Below are positions 51,530 to 59,679 of a DNA stretch of 64,000 bases, one piece after another. The stretch's first letter is position 1; every line of letters starts with the position of its first letter. A program made the position numbers and the translations under genes. The stretch comes from Gammaproteobacteria bacterium (GTDB lineage: Bacteria > Pseudomonadota > Gammaproteobacteria > JACKNK01), in the NCBI GenBank assembly GCA_024234895.1, contig JACKNJ010000002.1, positions 315,001-379,000 on the forward strand, in the 5' to 3' direction. The notes under the pieces are model-generated. The model had not been told where the DNA came from and searched no databases. It saw only the letters and a list, made by a program, of their open reading frames with translations.

Positions 51530-51647
51530 GGCTTCGGGAGGTGCCGGTATGCCCTGTCAGGACCCTCAGCCGCAGGGATGCGGCTGTGGAGCCTCCATGG
51601 ATGGATTTACGGCGTGTCCTGACAGGGCATAGGCACCTCCCGAAGCC
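51530..51647. repeat. Palindromic element 2 (GGCTTCGGGAGGTG ends)
   Basis: 118 nt. Ends GGCTTCGGGAGGTG and CACCTCCCGAAGCC pair. The next inner block TATGCCCTGTCAGGAC pairs with GTCCTGACAGGGCATA and the centre holds GCCGCAGGGATGCGGC. It is a divergent inverted relative of element 1. Confidence 0.82.
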
Positions 51648-51692
51648 TTGCCACTCCCTGCGATGATGTCCACGACATCATCAACAACACCC

Positions 51693-51947
51693 TCACCCAT
51701 GCCGCAACTTCAGCACCAGCACCGCGAACGACAGCAGGAAGGTCAGGCCGTTGGCGATGATGATCGGCCACTCCCCGAGCATCAACCCGTACACGAACCA
51801 TAGAAACACCCCGCTGCTGAACGCGAGGTACATGCCCAGCGACAGCCCGCGCGTGTCACGCGAACGCAGCGTGTGCAGCACCTGCGGAAGGAAGGCGGCG
51901 GTGGTCAGAAACGCGGCGGTGAAGCCGATCCAGGCGCTCATGCTCAT
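51693..51947 (-). CDS. SemiSWEET-type small transporter (PQ-loop)
   Basis: An 84-residue protein with three transmembrane helices, one MtN3/PQ-loop unit. The conserved P-Q is in A-F-L-P-Q-V-L-H-T and the S-x-x-M-Y-L-A-F-S-S-G motif follows. SemiSWEETs work as dimers and carry sugars. The start is the ATG at 51947, or 51941 two codons in. It lies downstream of the cytochrome gene on the same strand but beyond its terminator. Confidence 0.9.
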   Translation of the reverse strand: MSMSAWIGFTAAFLTTAAFLPQVLHTLRSRDTRGLSLGMYLAFSSGVFLWFVYGLMLGEWPIIIANGLTFLLSFAVLVLKLRHG

Positions 51948-51979
51948 GTCTATCTCGGATCCCGATCAGGCAGCAGGCA

Positions 51980-52014
51980 ACAAAAAACCCCGCACCGCCA
52001 GGCGGTACGGGGTT
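51980..52014 (-). terminator. Intrinsic terminator downstream of the cytochrome c gene
   Basis: Stem CCCCG-CA-CCGCC/GGCGG-TA-CGGGG with a 1-nt centre. On the minus strand it is followed by a run of six T (A on the plus strand) and TTG. It lies 28 nt past the stop of the cytochrome gene. Confidence 0.82.
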
Positions 52015-52041
52015 CGGCAGTGACGCCGTCCTGCGCGGCGA

Positions 52042-53007
52042 TTACTGCGACTTCGCGACCATGTAGGCGACGGCGGCGGTCACGTCGGCATCGCTCAGGT
52101 CCATGCGACCACCCTTCGGCGGCATGCCGCGGAAGCCCTTGAGGGCGTGGGTATTCAGGGTGTCGGCGCCCTGCGCGATGCGCGCGGCCCAGGCAGCGTT
52201 GTCGCCGAGACGCGGGGCACCGGCGACGCCGACGGAATGGCAGGCGATGCAGGCGATGTTGTAGATCTTCTCGCCGTTGGCGTTGTCGGCGGTGCCGGCA
52301 GCCGGGGCCATGACGTCGCTGACCATCGCGGCGGCACCGGCGGCGGCGTCGCTGACGGCGTCCATCGCCGCACCGGCAACGTTGCTGGCGGTGTCGGCGA
52401 CGGCCTGGGCGGCGTCACCGGCGGCGCTGGCGGCGTTGGCGACCGCGTCGGCGGCGCTGGCCGACTCGGCGGGGGCGGCGGTTTCGGCACCGGCGGTCAG
52501 GTCGGTGACGCTGACGTCATAACCGGAGTCGGCGAGCATCTGCTCGACGGCGGCGCGGACCTGCTCGTCGGACAGCGAGGCGTTGCCGCCGCGCGGCGGC
52601 ATGGCGCCCTTGCCGGCGATCGCGGTCGCGACCATCGCGTCCAGACCGGCGGCGTAGCGGCCTTCCCAGGAAGCCTTGTCGCCGATCTTCGGCGCGCCCA
52701 GCACGCCAGAACCGTGGCAGCCCGAGCAGGTCGCGGTGACGATGTCCTTGGCGCTCTTCGGGCCTTCGGAGCCACCGGCGGCGGATGAGGAGGCGATCTC
52801 GGCGTCGCCCATCATGCGGACCTTGCCTTCCGGCGCGATGCGCTTGGCGATGGCTTCGTCACGGATGGCCTGGCTGCCGGTGTCGTTGCCGAGGCCGGAC
52901 TGCTCGATCACGTACTGGGCAACGAAGAAGATGATGAAGGCAATGGCGACCAGAACCGCGAGGACGCCGGTGAAGGTCTTGAAGAAATTGCTGTCGTGAT
53001 CGCTCAC
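52042..53007 (-). CDS. Membrane-anchored dihaem cytochrome c (c5-like)
   Basis: A 321-residue protein with an N-terminal transmembrane anchor (about 12-32) and two class I haem domains. Haem 1 is C-S-G-C-H at 94-98 with Met ligand in G-A-M-P-P-R-G-G (about 136). Haem 2 is C-I-A-C-H at 253-257 with Met in G-M-P-P-K-G-G. The domains are joined by an ~80-residue Ala/Ser/Asp-rich linker (about 165-245). It is expected in the periplasm as an electron carrier. The c5 class serves terminal oxidases or sulfur/nitrogen respiration; the partner is unknown. It is monocistronic. Confidence 0.9.
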   Translation of the reverse strand: MSDHDSNFFKTFTGVLAVLVAIAFIIFFVAQYVIEQSGLGNDTGSQAIRDEAIAKRIAPEGKVRMMGDAEIASSSAAGGSEGPKSAKDIVTATCSGCHGSGVLGAPKIGDKASWEGRYAAGLDAMVATAIAGKGAMPPRGGNASLSDEQVRAAVEQMLADSGYDVSVTDLTAGAETAAPAESASAADAVANAASAAGDAAQAVADTASNVAGAAMDAVSDAAAGAAAMVSDVMAPAAGTADNANGEKIYNIACIACHSVGVAGAPRLGDNAAWAARIAQGADTLNTHALKGFRGMPPKGGRMDLSDADVTAAVAYMVAKSQ

Positions 53008-53262
53008 GGGGAACCCCCTTGCATGTGCGCCGCGTCTGGCGGGACCAGAAAGCGCGGGCGGCGATTGGAATGACGTGCTGAATGAAATCGGGCGAAAAAA
53101 ACGGTCGGATTATACCGATCAGCGTTTGCTGATGCACGCGCCAACTGTTGCCGCCCGTGGAGTTGCGGTTGCATTCGGGGAATTTTCTGTTGAAATCAGG
53201 CGCACCTATCAACTGTCCGTCAGTTCGCTGCCGCGCCAAAGGACATTGCTCGAACCGCACGC

Positions 53263-54276
53263 ATGGGCAGTTCCACACGCCAATTCCTCACCACATCGAT
53301 CGCGATCGGTATCAGCGTGCTGTTCTGCGTGCTGGCGTTCCGGGGCGTGTCCTGGGCCGATACCTGGGCGGCGTTGCGAGGCGCCAACTGGCTCTGGTTC
53401 GCAGCCGGCGCCCTGATCGGTCTGAGCGGGTTCGCGGCGCGCGCGGCCGGTTGGCGCATCCTGCTGCTGCCGCACGCACGCATTCCGGCGACGCGCCTGT
53501 TCTCGCCGGTCGCGATCGGCTACATGGCCAACAATCTGCTGCCCGCCCGTCTCGGCGAGTTCGCGCGCGCCTATGTGGTCGGCAAGCGCGATCCGGTCAG
53601 CAAGACGGCGGCGTTCGGCTCCATCGTCGTGGAGCGTCTGCTGGATGCCTTCGCGCTGCTCTCGGTAATGCTCGCCATCACGTTGGTGCTGCCCTATCCG
53701 GAGTGGGTCAAGGATGCCGCCCTGCTGCTGCTGATCGCGATGTTCGGCCTGGCGTTGGTGCTGATCGTGCTGCGCCGCTCCGAGGATCTGCGCACCCGCC
53801 TGGTGCATCGCTGGCTGACCCCATACGCGCCACGGCTCGCCAATCACCTGCTGTGGTACATGAACACCTTCCTCGGCGGCGCCGGTCGGCCGCACGAGCT
53901 GATGCTGCTGCTCGGCCTGATCTTCTGGATCTATCTGCGCTGGACGCTGGAAGCGGGCATGTATCTGCTGACCTTCTACGCGCTCGGTCTGGATGCGGTG
54001 CTGCCGCCACACGCGGCGGTGTTCGTGATGGTGGTGGTCAACATCGCCTGCATGGTGCCGCAGGCGCCGGGCTACATCGGCGCGGTGCAGTTCGCGACGG
54101 TCGAGTCGCTGGCCCTGTTCAACATCGACAGCGGCACGGCGATCGCCTATTCGCTGCTGGTCCATGTGGCCTTCTTCGTGCCGATCACCGTGGTCGGCCT
54201 CATCTATCTAGTCGTGGGTGGGTTCTCGCTGACCCGGCTGCGTGACCCCGACCCAGCGGAGCAAGCTTCGACATGA
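53263..54276 (+). CDS. Flippase-like integral membrane protein (UPF0104/LPG_synthase_TM family)
   Basis: A 337-residue protein with about eight transmembrane helices. The family motif N-N-L-L-P-A-R-L-G-E-F-A-R-A-Y appears near residue 90, and E-R-L-L-D-A-F follows. Relatives include the membrane domain of lysylphosphatidylglycerol synthase and AglD-like proteins, which handle lipid-linked sugars. It is the first gene of a five-gene surface-glycan operon with 4-nt overlaps, so flipping of a lipid-linked intermediate is a reasonable guess. Confidence 0.87.
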   Translation: MGSSTRQFLTTSIAIGISVLFCVLAFRGVSWADTWAALRGANWLWFAAGALIGLSGFAARAAGWRILLLPHARIPATRLFSPVAIGYMANNLLPARLGEFARAYVVGKRDPVSKTAAFGSIVVERLLDAFALLSVMLAITLVLPYPEWVKDAALLLLIAMFGLALVLIVLRRSEDLRTRLVHRWLTPYAPRLANHLLWYMNTFLGGAGRPHELMLLLGLIFWIYLRWTLEAGMYLLTFYALGLDAVLPPHAAVFVMVVVNIACMVPQAPGYIGAVQFATVESLALFNIDSGTAIAYSLLVHVAFFVPITVVGLIYLVVGGFSLTRLRDPDPAEQAST

Positions 54277-55634
54277 GTGAATTGGGAGACGTCGTCGTCC
54301 TCGGTGCCGGCCTGACCGGCATGAGCGCGGCCTATTTTCTGCGCAAGGGCGGCCACGACCGGGTCGAACTCTTCGAGAAGGAGGCGTCTGCCGGCGGCCT
54401 GGTGCGCACCCTGACCTTCGGCGATTACCAGTTCGACTACACCGGCCACTTCCTGCACCTGCGCGACGACGAGATCAAGGGCCTCGTCGAGCAGTGGTGC
54501 CCGGGCGATTTCGAGCGCGTCGTGCGCGACGCGCGCATCCACTCGAACGGCGTGTTCACCCACTACCCGTTCCAGACCAATCTGCATGGCCAGCCGCTGG
54601 AGGTGGTCAAGGAATGCCTGCTCGGCTACATCGCCGCGCGCGCCCGTGACGGCGAACGTCCCGCCGATGCCCCCGCGCCGACCTTCGAGCAGTGGATTCT
54701 CGACGGCGTCGGCGAAGGCATCGCCAAGCATTTCATGATCCCCTACAACACCAAGCTGTGGGGCGTGCCGCTGTCGACCATGACCACGGACTGGATGAAC
54801 CGCTTCATGCCGCAGGCGCCGATCGACAAGGTCATCTCCGGTGCGATCGGTCTCACGGACGACGGCGCCGGCTACAACGCCAGCTTCCTGTATCCGCGCC
54901 GGGGCGGCATCCAGACCCTGTCCGAACGCTTCGCCGCCCATGTCGGGCCGATCGAACTGAACCGCGAGGCCGCGCGCATCGACACCCGCGCCCGCCGTGT
55001 CGAATTCGCCGATGGCCATGCCGCCGGTTACGAACGCCTGATCAGCACCCTGCCCCTGACCCGGCTGTGCGATCTGGTCGTCGACCTGCCCGCCGAGGTG
55101 CGCGACGCGCGCGCCAGGCTGCGCAGCAGTTCGGTCTGGTCGCTGCTGCTCGGCCTGACCGCCAACCACACCGAGGGCCGGCATTGGGTCTACGTGCCCG
55201 AGGAGAGCTACCCGTTCTACCGCGCCGGCTGCTTCAGCAACGTCTCGCCAAGCATGGCGCCGCCGGGCCATTCCGCGATCTGGGTGGAACGTTCCTACAA
55301 CGACGATCGCCCGCTCGATGCCGACGCGATCCGCGACGCCACCATCGACGGTCTCAAGCGCATGGGCTGGCTGCATGACGAATCGGAGATCGCCGTCGAG
55401 CAGCAGTTGCGCATCCCCGAGGCCTACGTCGTCTACGATCACAACCACGCTGCCGCGACCGCGACCATCCATGCCTGGCTGAACGCCCAGGGCATCCTCT
55501 CCACCGGTCGCTACGGCCAATGGAATTACTCCTCCATGGAAGACGCGATCATCGACGGGCGCCGCGCCGCGCGCGAGCTGCTCGGCGTCGCCGCCACCCC
55601 GAACTCCACCGCCGCAGGTGCTGATCTCAAATGA
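54273..55634 (+). CDS. FAD-dependent oxidoreductase, protoporphyrinogen oxidase/UDP-galactopyranose mutase-like
   Basis: A 453-residue flavoprotein. The dinucleotide loop is V-L-G-A-G-L-T-G-M-S-A-A, and E-K-E-A-S-A-G-G-L-V-R contacts FAD. The Y-D-Y-T-G-H-F-type segment (F-D-Y-T-G-H-F-L-H) is typical of UGM-like sugar-modifying members. In this operon a role in modifying a nucleotide or lipid-linked sugar is more likely than haem synthesis. It overlaps both neighbours by ATGA. Confidence 0.85.
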   Translation: MSELGDVVVLGAGLTGMSAAYFLRKGGHDRVELFEKEASAGGLVRTLTFGDYQFDYTGHFLHLRDDEIKGLVEQWCPGDFERVVRDARIHSNGVFTHYPFQTNLHGQPLEVVKECLLGYIAARARDGERPADAPAPTFEQWILDGVGEGIAKHFMIPYNTKLWGVPLSTMTTDWMNRFMPQAPIDKVISGAIGLTDDGAGYNASFLYPRRGGIQTLSERFAAHVGPIELNREAARIDTRARRVEFADGHAAGYERLISTLPLTRLCDLVVDLPAEVRDARARLRSSSVWSLLLGLTANHTEGRHWVYVPEESYPFYRAGCFSNVSPSMAPPGHSAIWVERSYNDDRPLDADAIRDATIDGLKRMGWLHDESEIAVEQQLRIPEAYVVYDHNHAAATATIHAWLNAQGILSTGRYGQWNYSSMEDAIIDGRRAARELLGVAATPNSTAAGADLK

Positions 55635-56353
55635 AGGCTCTCGAAGTTTCCATCCTGATCCCGATCTACAACGAGGCCGAAATCCTCGCTGGCGCGGTCA
55701 GCGACCTGCTCTCCGGACTCGATGCGTTGCACATCAACTACGAGCTGGTGCTGTGCGAGAACGGCAGCAAGGACGGCACCAAGGAGATCGCCGCGCAGCT
55801 CGAACAGCAGTCGTCACGAGTGCGGGTCATGAACTACCACCAGCCGAACTACGGCGGTGCGCTCAAGGCCGGCATCATGGCGGCGCGCGGACGCAACATC
55901 GTCTGCTTCGAGATCGACTTCTACGACGTCGCCTTCGTCGAGATCAGCCACGTGCTGCTCAAGCGCTATGACGCGGTGATCGGCTCCAAGCGCGCGCCTG
56001 GCTCGCGCGACAACCGCCCCTGGCTGCGCCGCTTCATCACCTGGGGCTTCAACAGCTTCCTGCGCCTGTTCTTCCGCATGAAGTCCTCGGACACGCACGG
56101 CATCAAGTCCTTCCGCGCCGACCTCGGCAAGCAGATCGCCGCCGACTGCCAGACCGACGCCGACGTGTTCACCACCGAACTGGTCATCCGCATGGAGCGC
56201 GCCGGCATGCGCGTCGCCGAGCTGCCGATGGAAATCTCCGAGCTGCGCCCGGCGCCGATCAAGATCGCCAAGCGCGTGCCGCGCACGCTGCGCAACATGT
56301 TCGTGCTGGCGACCGCGCTGGCGACCAAGCCGAGCCAGCGCATCGTTCCCTGA
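55631..56353 (+). CDS. Family 2 glycosyltransferase, DPM1-like
   Basis: A 240-residue soluble GT2 enzyme like dolichyl-phosphate mannosyltransferases. It starts with V-S-I-L-I-P-I-Y-N-E-A-E, then C-E-N-G-S-K-D-G-T and Y-G-G-A-L-K-A-G-I. There is no C-terminal membrane domain. It may load a polyprenyl phosphate with a sugar that the GT-C-like protein later transfers. It is in the middle of the operon. Confidence 0.88.
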   Translation: MKALEVSILIPIYNEAEILAGAVSDLLSGLDALHINYELVLCENGSKDGTKEIAAQLEQQSSRVRVMNYHQPNYGGALKAGIMAARGRNIVCFEIDFYDVAFVEISHVLLKRYDAVIGSKRAPGSRDNRPWLRRFITWGFNSFLRLFFRMKSSDTHGIKSFRADLGKQIAADCQTDADVFTTELVIRMERAGMRVAELPMEISELRPAPIKIAKRVPRTLRNMFVLATALATKPSQRIVP

Positions 56354-56360
56354 GCCCGCC

Positions 56361-57245
56361 ATGGCCCCCAAGCAGCCAGAGCGGCAACCGATCGGCCTGA
56401 CGGTCGACATCGAGGACTGGTACCACTCGGTGCTCGGCATGCCGCCGGAGGAGTGGGACCGCCAGCCCGACCGCGTCGTCGAGACCACCGAAACGTTGTT
56501 GCAGGTGCTGGCCGACGCCGATGCACACGGCACCTTCTTCACCCTCGGCCATGTCGCCGAACGCCACCCGGAGCTGGTGCGCCGCATCGCCGACGCCGGC
56601 CACGAAATCGCCTGTCACGGCTACGCCCACCGCCTCGTGCACAAGCTCACCCCCGAGCAGTTCAAGGCCGATCTGGAACGCGGCCTTGAAGCCCTCGACA
56701 AGGCGGGGGCCGGCAAGATTCGCGGCTACCGCGCCGCCTACTGGTCAATCACCCGCTCCGCCGCCTGGGCGCTGGACATCCTCGCCGAGGCCGGCATCGA
56801 GTACGACTCCAGCATCTATCCGACCGAGACCCCGCTGTACGGCATCCCCGACGCGCCGCTGGACCCGTTCCTGCTGCGCACGCCGAAGGGTGCGGAGATC
56901 ATCGAATTCCCGCCCACGGTGATGCAGTTCCCGCTGCGCAACGTACCGGTCGCCGGCGGCATCTACCTGCGCCTGCTGCCCTATCCGCTGGTGCGCGCGG
57001 CGTTGCGCCGCCTGCTCGGCAAGGGGCGCGCGGCGCTGGTCTACATCCACCCGCCGGAGTTCGATCCGGACAAGCCGCGCATCCCGATGCCGCTCGGCGA
57101 GCGCCTGCTCCACTACACCCGCCTCGACGCAATGCGCGTCAAGGTGCCGCGTCTGCTGGCCGATTTCCGCTGCGCACCTCTCGGCGAGATTCTCGACCGG
57201 CATCACCCCCGCGAGACCCTGCCGGCCTGGTCGGTCGTGCGATGA
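56361..57245 (+). CDS. Polysaccharide deacetylase, DUF3473/PEP-CTERM-locus type
   Basis: A 294-residue NodB-type deacetylase. Motif 1 is T-V-D-I-E-D-W-Y-H and motif 2 is C-H-G-Y-A-H. The C-terminal extension with E-F-P-P-T-V-M-Q-F and G-G-I-Y-L-R-L-L-P-Y is the DUF3473 segment of deacetylases found in exosortase (XrtA) exopolysaccharide loci. It is probably an N-deacetylase of a surface glycan. No signal peptide is seen, as is usual for this subfamily. Seven nt separate it from the GT2 gene and it overlaps the next gene. Confidence 0.9.
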   Translation: MAPKQPERQPIGLTVDIEDWYHSVLGMPPEEWDRQPDRVVETTETLLQVLADADAHGTFFTLGHVAERHPELVRRIADAGHEIACHGYAHRLVHKLTPEQFKADLERGLEALDKAGAGKIRGYRAAYWSITRSAAWALDILAEAGIEYDSSIYPTETPLYGIPDAPLDPFLLRTPKGAEIIEFPPTVMQFPLRNVPVAGGIYLRLLPYPLVRAALRRLLGKGRAALVYIHPPEFDPDKPRIPMPLGERLLHYTRLDAMRVKVPRLLADFRCAPLGEILDRHHPRETLPAWSVVR

Positions 57246-58924
57246 ACATGGCGGCGCTGTCCGCCCGCTGGGGCTGGCTGGCCGTGCTGCTCGCGGCGGT
57301 ATTGGTGCAATCGCCGCACCTGATTTTCGGCGTCGCCGACCCGAACATGGACTTCATCGCCCACCTGCTTTGGGCGGACCAGATGGCGGCCAGCGTCGCC
57401 GCCGGCGACTGGTATCCGCGCTGGGTGCACGCGAGCAATTACGGTCTCGGCGCCCCCGCGCTGCTTTACTACGCGCCCGGCTATTTCTGGGCGGTCGCCG
57501 TCGTCGATCTGCTGCTCGATGACCTCTGGCTGTCGATCCGGACGGTCGAACTGCTCGCCAACCTCATCACCGCCGGATTCGTGTTCGCGCTGCTGCGTAC
57601 CCACCGCGTCGCCCATCATCGCGCCGTGCTCGGCGCGGTCGCGGCGGTGCTCGCGCCGGTGCCGTTCCTGGTCGCGCTGCATTTCAACGGTCTGCCGTGG
57701 GCGATCAGCTTCGCCGCGTTCGCCGGCACGGCCTACGCGCTGCTGCATGGCGAACGCCCGTTCGGTCGGCGCGCCGATCCGTGGGTCGCGATCGGGCTGG
57801 CCGTGCTGATCGTCACGCACACGCTCTCCGGCCTGCTGGCGCTGATCGCGTTCAGCGGACTGTGGTTCCTGCACCTCGCGACCGACCGACCGCACCGCCA
57901 CGTGCACGCGCTGGCCTGGCTGCGCAGCTGGGCGATCACCGTGGCGCTGGCGCTGTGCCTGTCGGCGTTCTACCTGCTGAGCGCGTTCGCCAGTTTCGAG
58001 CTCGCCAACACCGGCGCGTGGACCGAGGTCTATCCGCCGGACCGGTCATTCCTGTTCCCGCTGTTCACCGCGCCGGAGCACGGCATGCGCTGGCCGATCA
58101 TGCAGATCTGGCTGCCGCTGCTGTTGCTGCCGGTACTGATCGGCGCGGCGGTCTATCTGCGCCGCCATCACGCCGGCATGTCCGCTGATCGTCGCCTCGC
58201 GATCGGCGGCCTGCTGGCGGTGTCAGCGGTCGCGCTGTTCTTCGGCAGCGAGCTGTCGCACCCGCTGTGGATGCTCGATACGCCGCTGCGAAAATTGCAG
58301 TTCCCGTTCCGCTTCGCGTATGTGCTGCAACTCACCACGCTACTGCTGCTGTTCCTGGTCTGCGATCACGCCGCGCGCGCTGGGCGCGGCTGGGCCTGGT
58401 GGCTCAACGGCATCATGTTGGGGCTATACCTGCTGGTCGGCGCCGCGCTGGTGTTGCGCATGGATTTTCACGACGGCCAACGCCTGGATATCGACGCCCT
58501 GCGCAGCCAGCCTTTCCACGGCATCCCCGAATTCCGCCCCGCAAACACGACCCTGGCCTGGCGCGACTGGGTGAGCGCGGGCGGGCTGGAACAGGAGTGC
58601 CGGACTCACGGGCTGACCTGCGCGACGGACGTCCAGGCGGATCGATCCAAGGTATGGACACTGACCAACGCAGGCAGCGGGCCGGTCAGCGTCGCGCTCG
58701 ACCAGTTCGATTTCCCGACCTGGCGGCTCACCCGTGACGGCGAGCCGGTGGCGCATCAACGGACTGACGGAACCGGCCTGATCATGGTCGAGGTACCGCC
58801 CGGCACGCACCGCTACCTGGCAACCTGGGAAGCCCTGCCGGTCCAGCGCGTCGGGGCGTGGGTTTCGTTCGGCGGCCTGATCTGGCTGGTGGCAATGTAC
58901 GCCCGCCGAGCGCGGTCCGCGTAG
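57242..58924 (+). CDS. Large integral membrane protein, GT-C glycosyltransferase-like
   Basis: A 560-residue protein with about ten to eleven transmembrane helices in the first 420 residues. Early acidic motifs (A-D-P-N-M-D-F and W-Y-P-R-W-V) are typical of GT-C enzymes using polyprenyl-phosphate sugars. The last ~130 residues form a soluble, probably periplasmic beta domain followed by one more helix. It resembles the 6-pyruvoyl-tetrahydropterin-synthase-related membrane family. It is the last gene of the operon. Confidence 0.75.
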   Translation: MNMAALSARWGWLAVLLAAVLVQSPHLIFGVADPNMDFIAHLLWADQMAASVAAGDWYPRWVHASNYGLGAPALLYYAPGYFWAVAVVDLLLDDLWLSIRTVELLANLITAGFVFALLRTHRVAHHRAVLGAVAAVLAPVPFLVALHFNGLPWAISFAAFAGTAYALLHGERPFGRRADPWVAIGLAVLIVTHTLSGLLALIAFSGLWFLHLATDRPHRHVHALAWLRSWAITVALALCLSAFYLLSAFASFELANTGAWTEVYPPDRSFLFPLFTAPEHGMRWPIMQIWLPLLLLPVLIGAAVYLRRHHAGMSADRRLAIGGLLAVSAVALFFGSELSHPLWMLDTPLRKLQFPFRFAYVLQLTTLLLLFLVCDHAARAGRGWAWWLNGIMLGLYLLVGAALVLRMDFHDGQRLDIDALRSQPFHGIPEFRPANTTLAWRDWVSAGGLEQECRTHGLTCATDVQADRSKVWTLTNAGSGPVSVALDQFDFPTWRLTRDGEPVAHQRTDGTGLIMVEVPPGTHRYLATWEALPVQRVGAWVSFGGLIWLVAMYARRARSA

Positions 58925-58942
58925 GGTGCGCCATGCGCACCA
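58920..58942. repeat. Single-arm GTAGGGTGCGCC motif
   Basis: CGTAGGGTGCGCCATGCGCACC just after the operon stop matches the left arm of the 19503 palindrome without its partner. It forms a short GTGCGC/GCGCAC hairpin between two convergent transcription units. Confidence 0.6.
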
Positions 58943-58948
58943 TCAGAC

Positions 58949-59197
58949 TCAGCCGCCCGTGACCGGCGGGAAGAAGCCAACCTCGTCGCCGTCCGCGACC
59001 GGCGTCGCGTCGTCGGCCATGTCCTGATTCACCGAAGCGAGCAGACGCGGGTTCTCCGCGAACTCGCTCCGCCACACGCCGCCGCGCGCCGCCAACGCGG
59101 CCTTCAGCTCGCCGACGTTGCCGATATCGGCGGCGAGTTGCTCGCCATCAGCCCCAAGCGCCTCGCGCAGGCGGGCGAAGTACAGCACCCGGATCAT
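58949..59197 (-). CDS. moaD: Molybdopterin synthase sulfur-carrier subunit MoaD
   Basis: An 82-residue ubiquitin-fold protein ending in the required Gly-Gly (F-F-P-P-V-T-G-G). It begins M-I-R-V-L-Y-F-A-R-L-R-E. Its C-terminal thiocarboxylate donates sulfur to precursor Z within molybdopterin synthase. The ATG at 59197 overlaps the moaC stop. The usual partner moaE is not next to it; the next gene downstream on this side is convergent. Confidence 0.93.
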   Translation of the reverse strand: MIRVLYFARLREALGADGEQLAADIGNVGELKAALAARGGVWRSEFAENPRLLASVNQDMADDATPVADGDEVGFFPPVTGG

Positions 59198-59679
59198 GCC
59201 TGCTCTCCGGCGGTCCAATGTCCGCTCTTGCCGCCCTTCTTCTCGATCAGGCGCACCTGCTCGATGACCATGCCGCGATCCACCGCCTTGCACATGTCGT
59301 AGACGGTCAGCGCCGCCACCGAGGCGGCGGTCAGCGCCTCCATCTCGACGCCGGTCTGGCCGGCCAGACCGCAGGTCGCGGTGATGTCGACGCAGGACTC
59401 GGCCACGTTCGGCGTCAGTTCGACCTTCACCTTCGTCATCATCAGCGGATGGCACAGCGGGATCAGCTGCGGCGTCTGCTTGGCCGCCTGGATGCCGGCG
59501 ATGCGCGCCACCGCCAGCACGTCGCCCTTCTTGTGACCGCCCGCGACGATCAGCGCCAGCGTCGCCGGCAACATGCGGATGCGCGCGGTTGCGGTCGCCT
59601 CGCGCTGCGTGACCGCCTTGGCGCCGACGTCGACCATGCGCGCCGCGCCGGTTTCGTCGATGTGGGTGAACTGGCTCAC
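59194..59679 (-). CDS. moaC: Cyclic pyranopterin monophosphate synthase MoaC
   Basis: A 161-residue MoaC, second enzyme of molybdenum cofactor synthesis. M-V-D-V-G-A-K starts the conserved core. The active-site P-L-C-H-P-L, E-M-E-A-L-T-A-A-S and the loop K-A-V-D-R-G-M-V-I with Lys/Asp are present, and the C-terminal K-K-G-G-K-S-G is typical. It starts with GTG at 59679 inside the moeA stop (GTGA). Confidence 0.95.
   Translation of the reverse strand: MSQFTHIDETGAARMVDVGAKAVTQREATATARIRMLPATLALIVAGGHKKGDVLAVARIAGIQAAKQTPQLIPLCHPLMMTKVKVELTPNVAESCVDITATCGLAGQTGVEMEALTAASVAALTVYDMCKAVDRGMVIEQVRLIEKKGGKSGHWTAGEQA

Larger units (their letters stand above)
51042..51692. other. 650-nt non-coding island of mirrored palindromes after rapA
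   Basis: No gene is seen. The stretch is built symmetrically. A GATGATGT...ACATCATC palindrome at each end (51077-51097, 51662-51682) encloses two inverted GGCTTCGGGAGGTG elements. Between these lie two terminator-type hairpins and a REP palindrome. The outer ~80 nt of each side (about 51077-51155 and 51604-51682) are inverted copies of each other with scattered differences. Confidence 0.7.
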
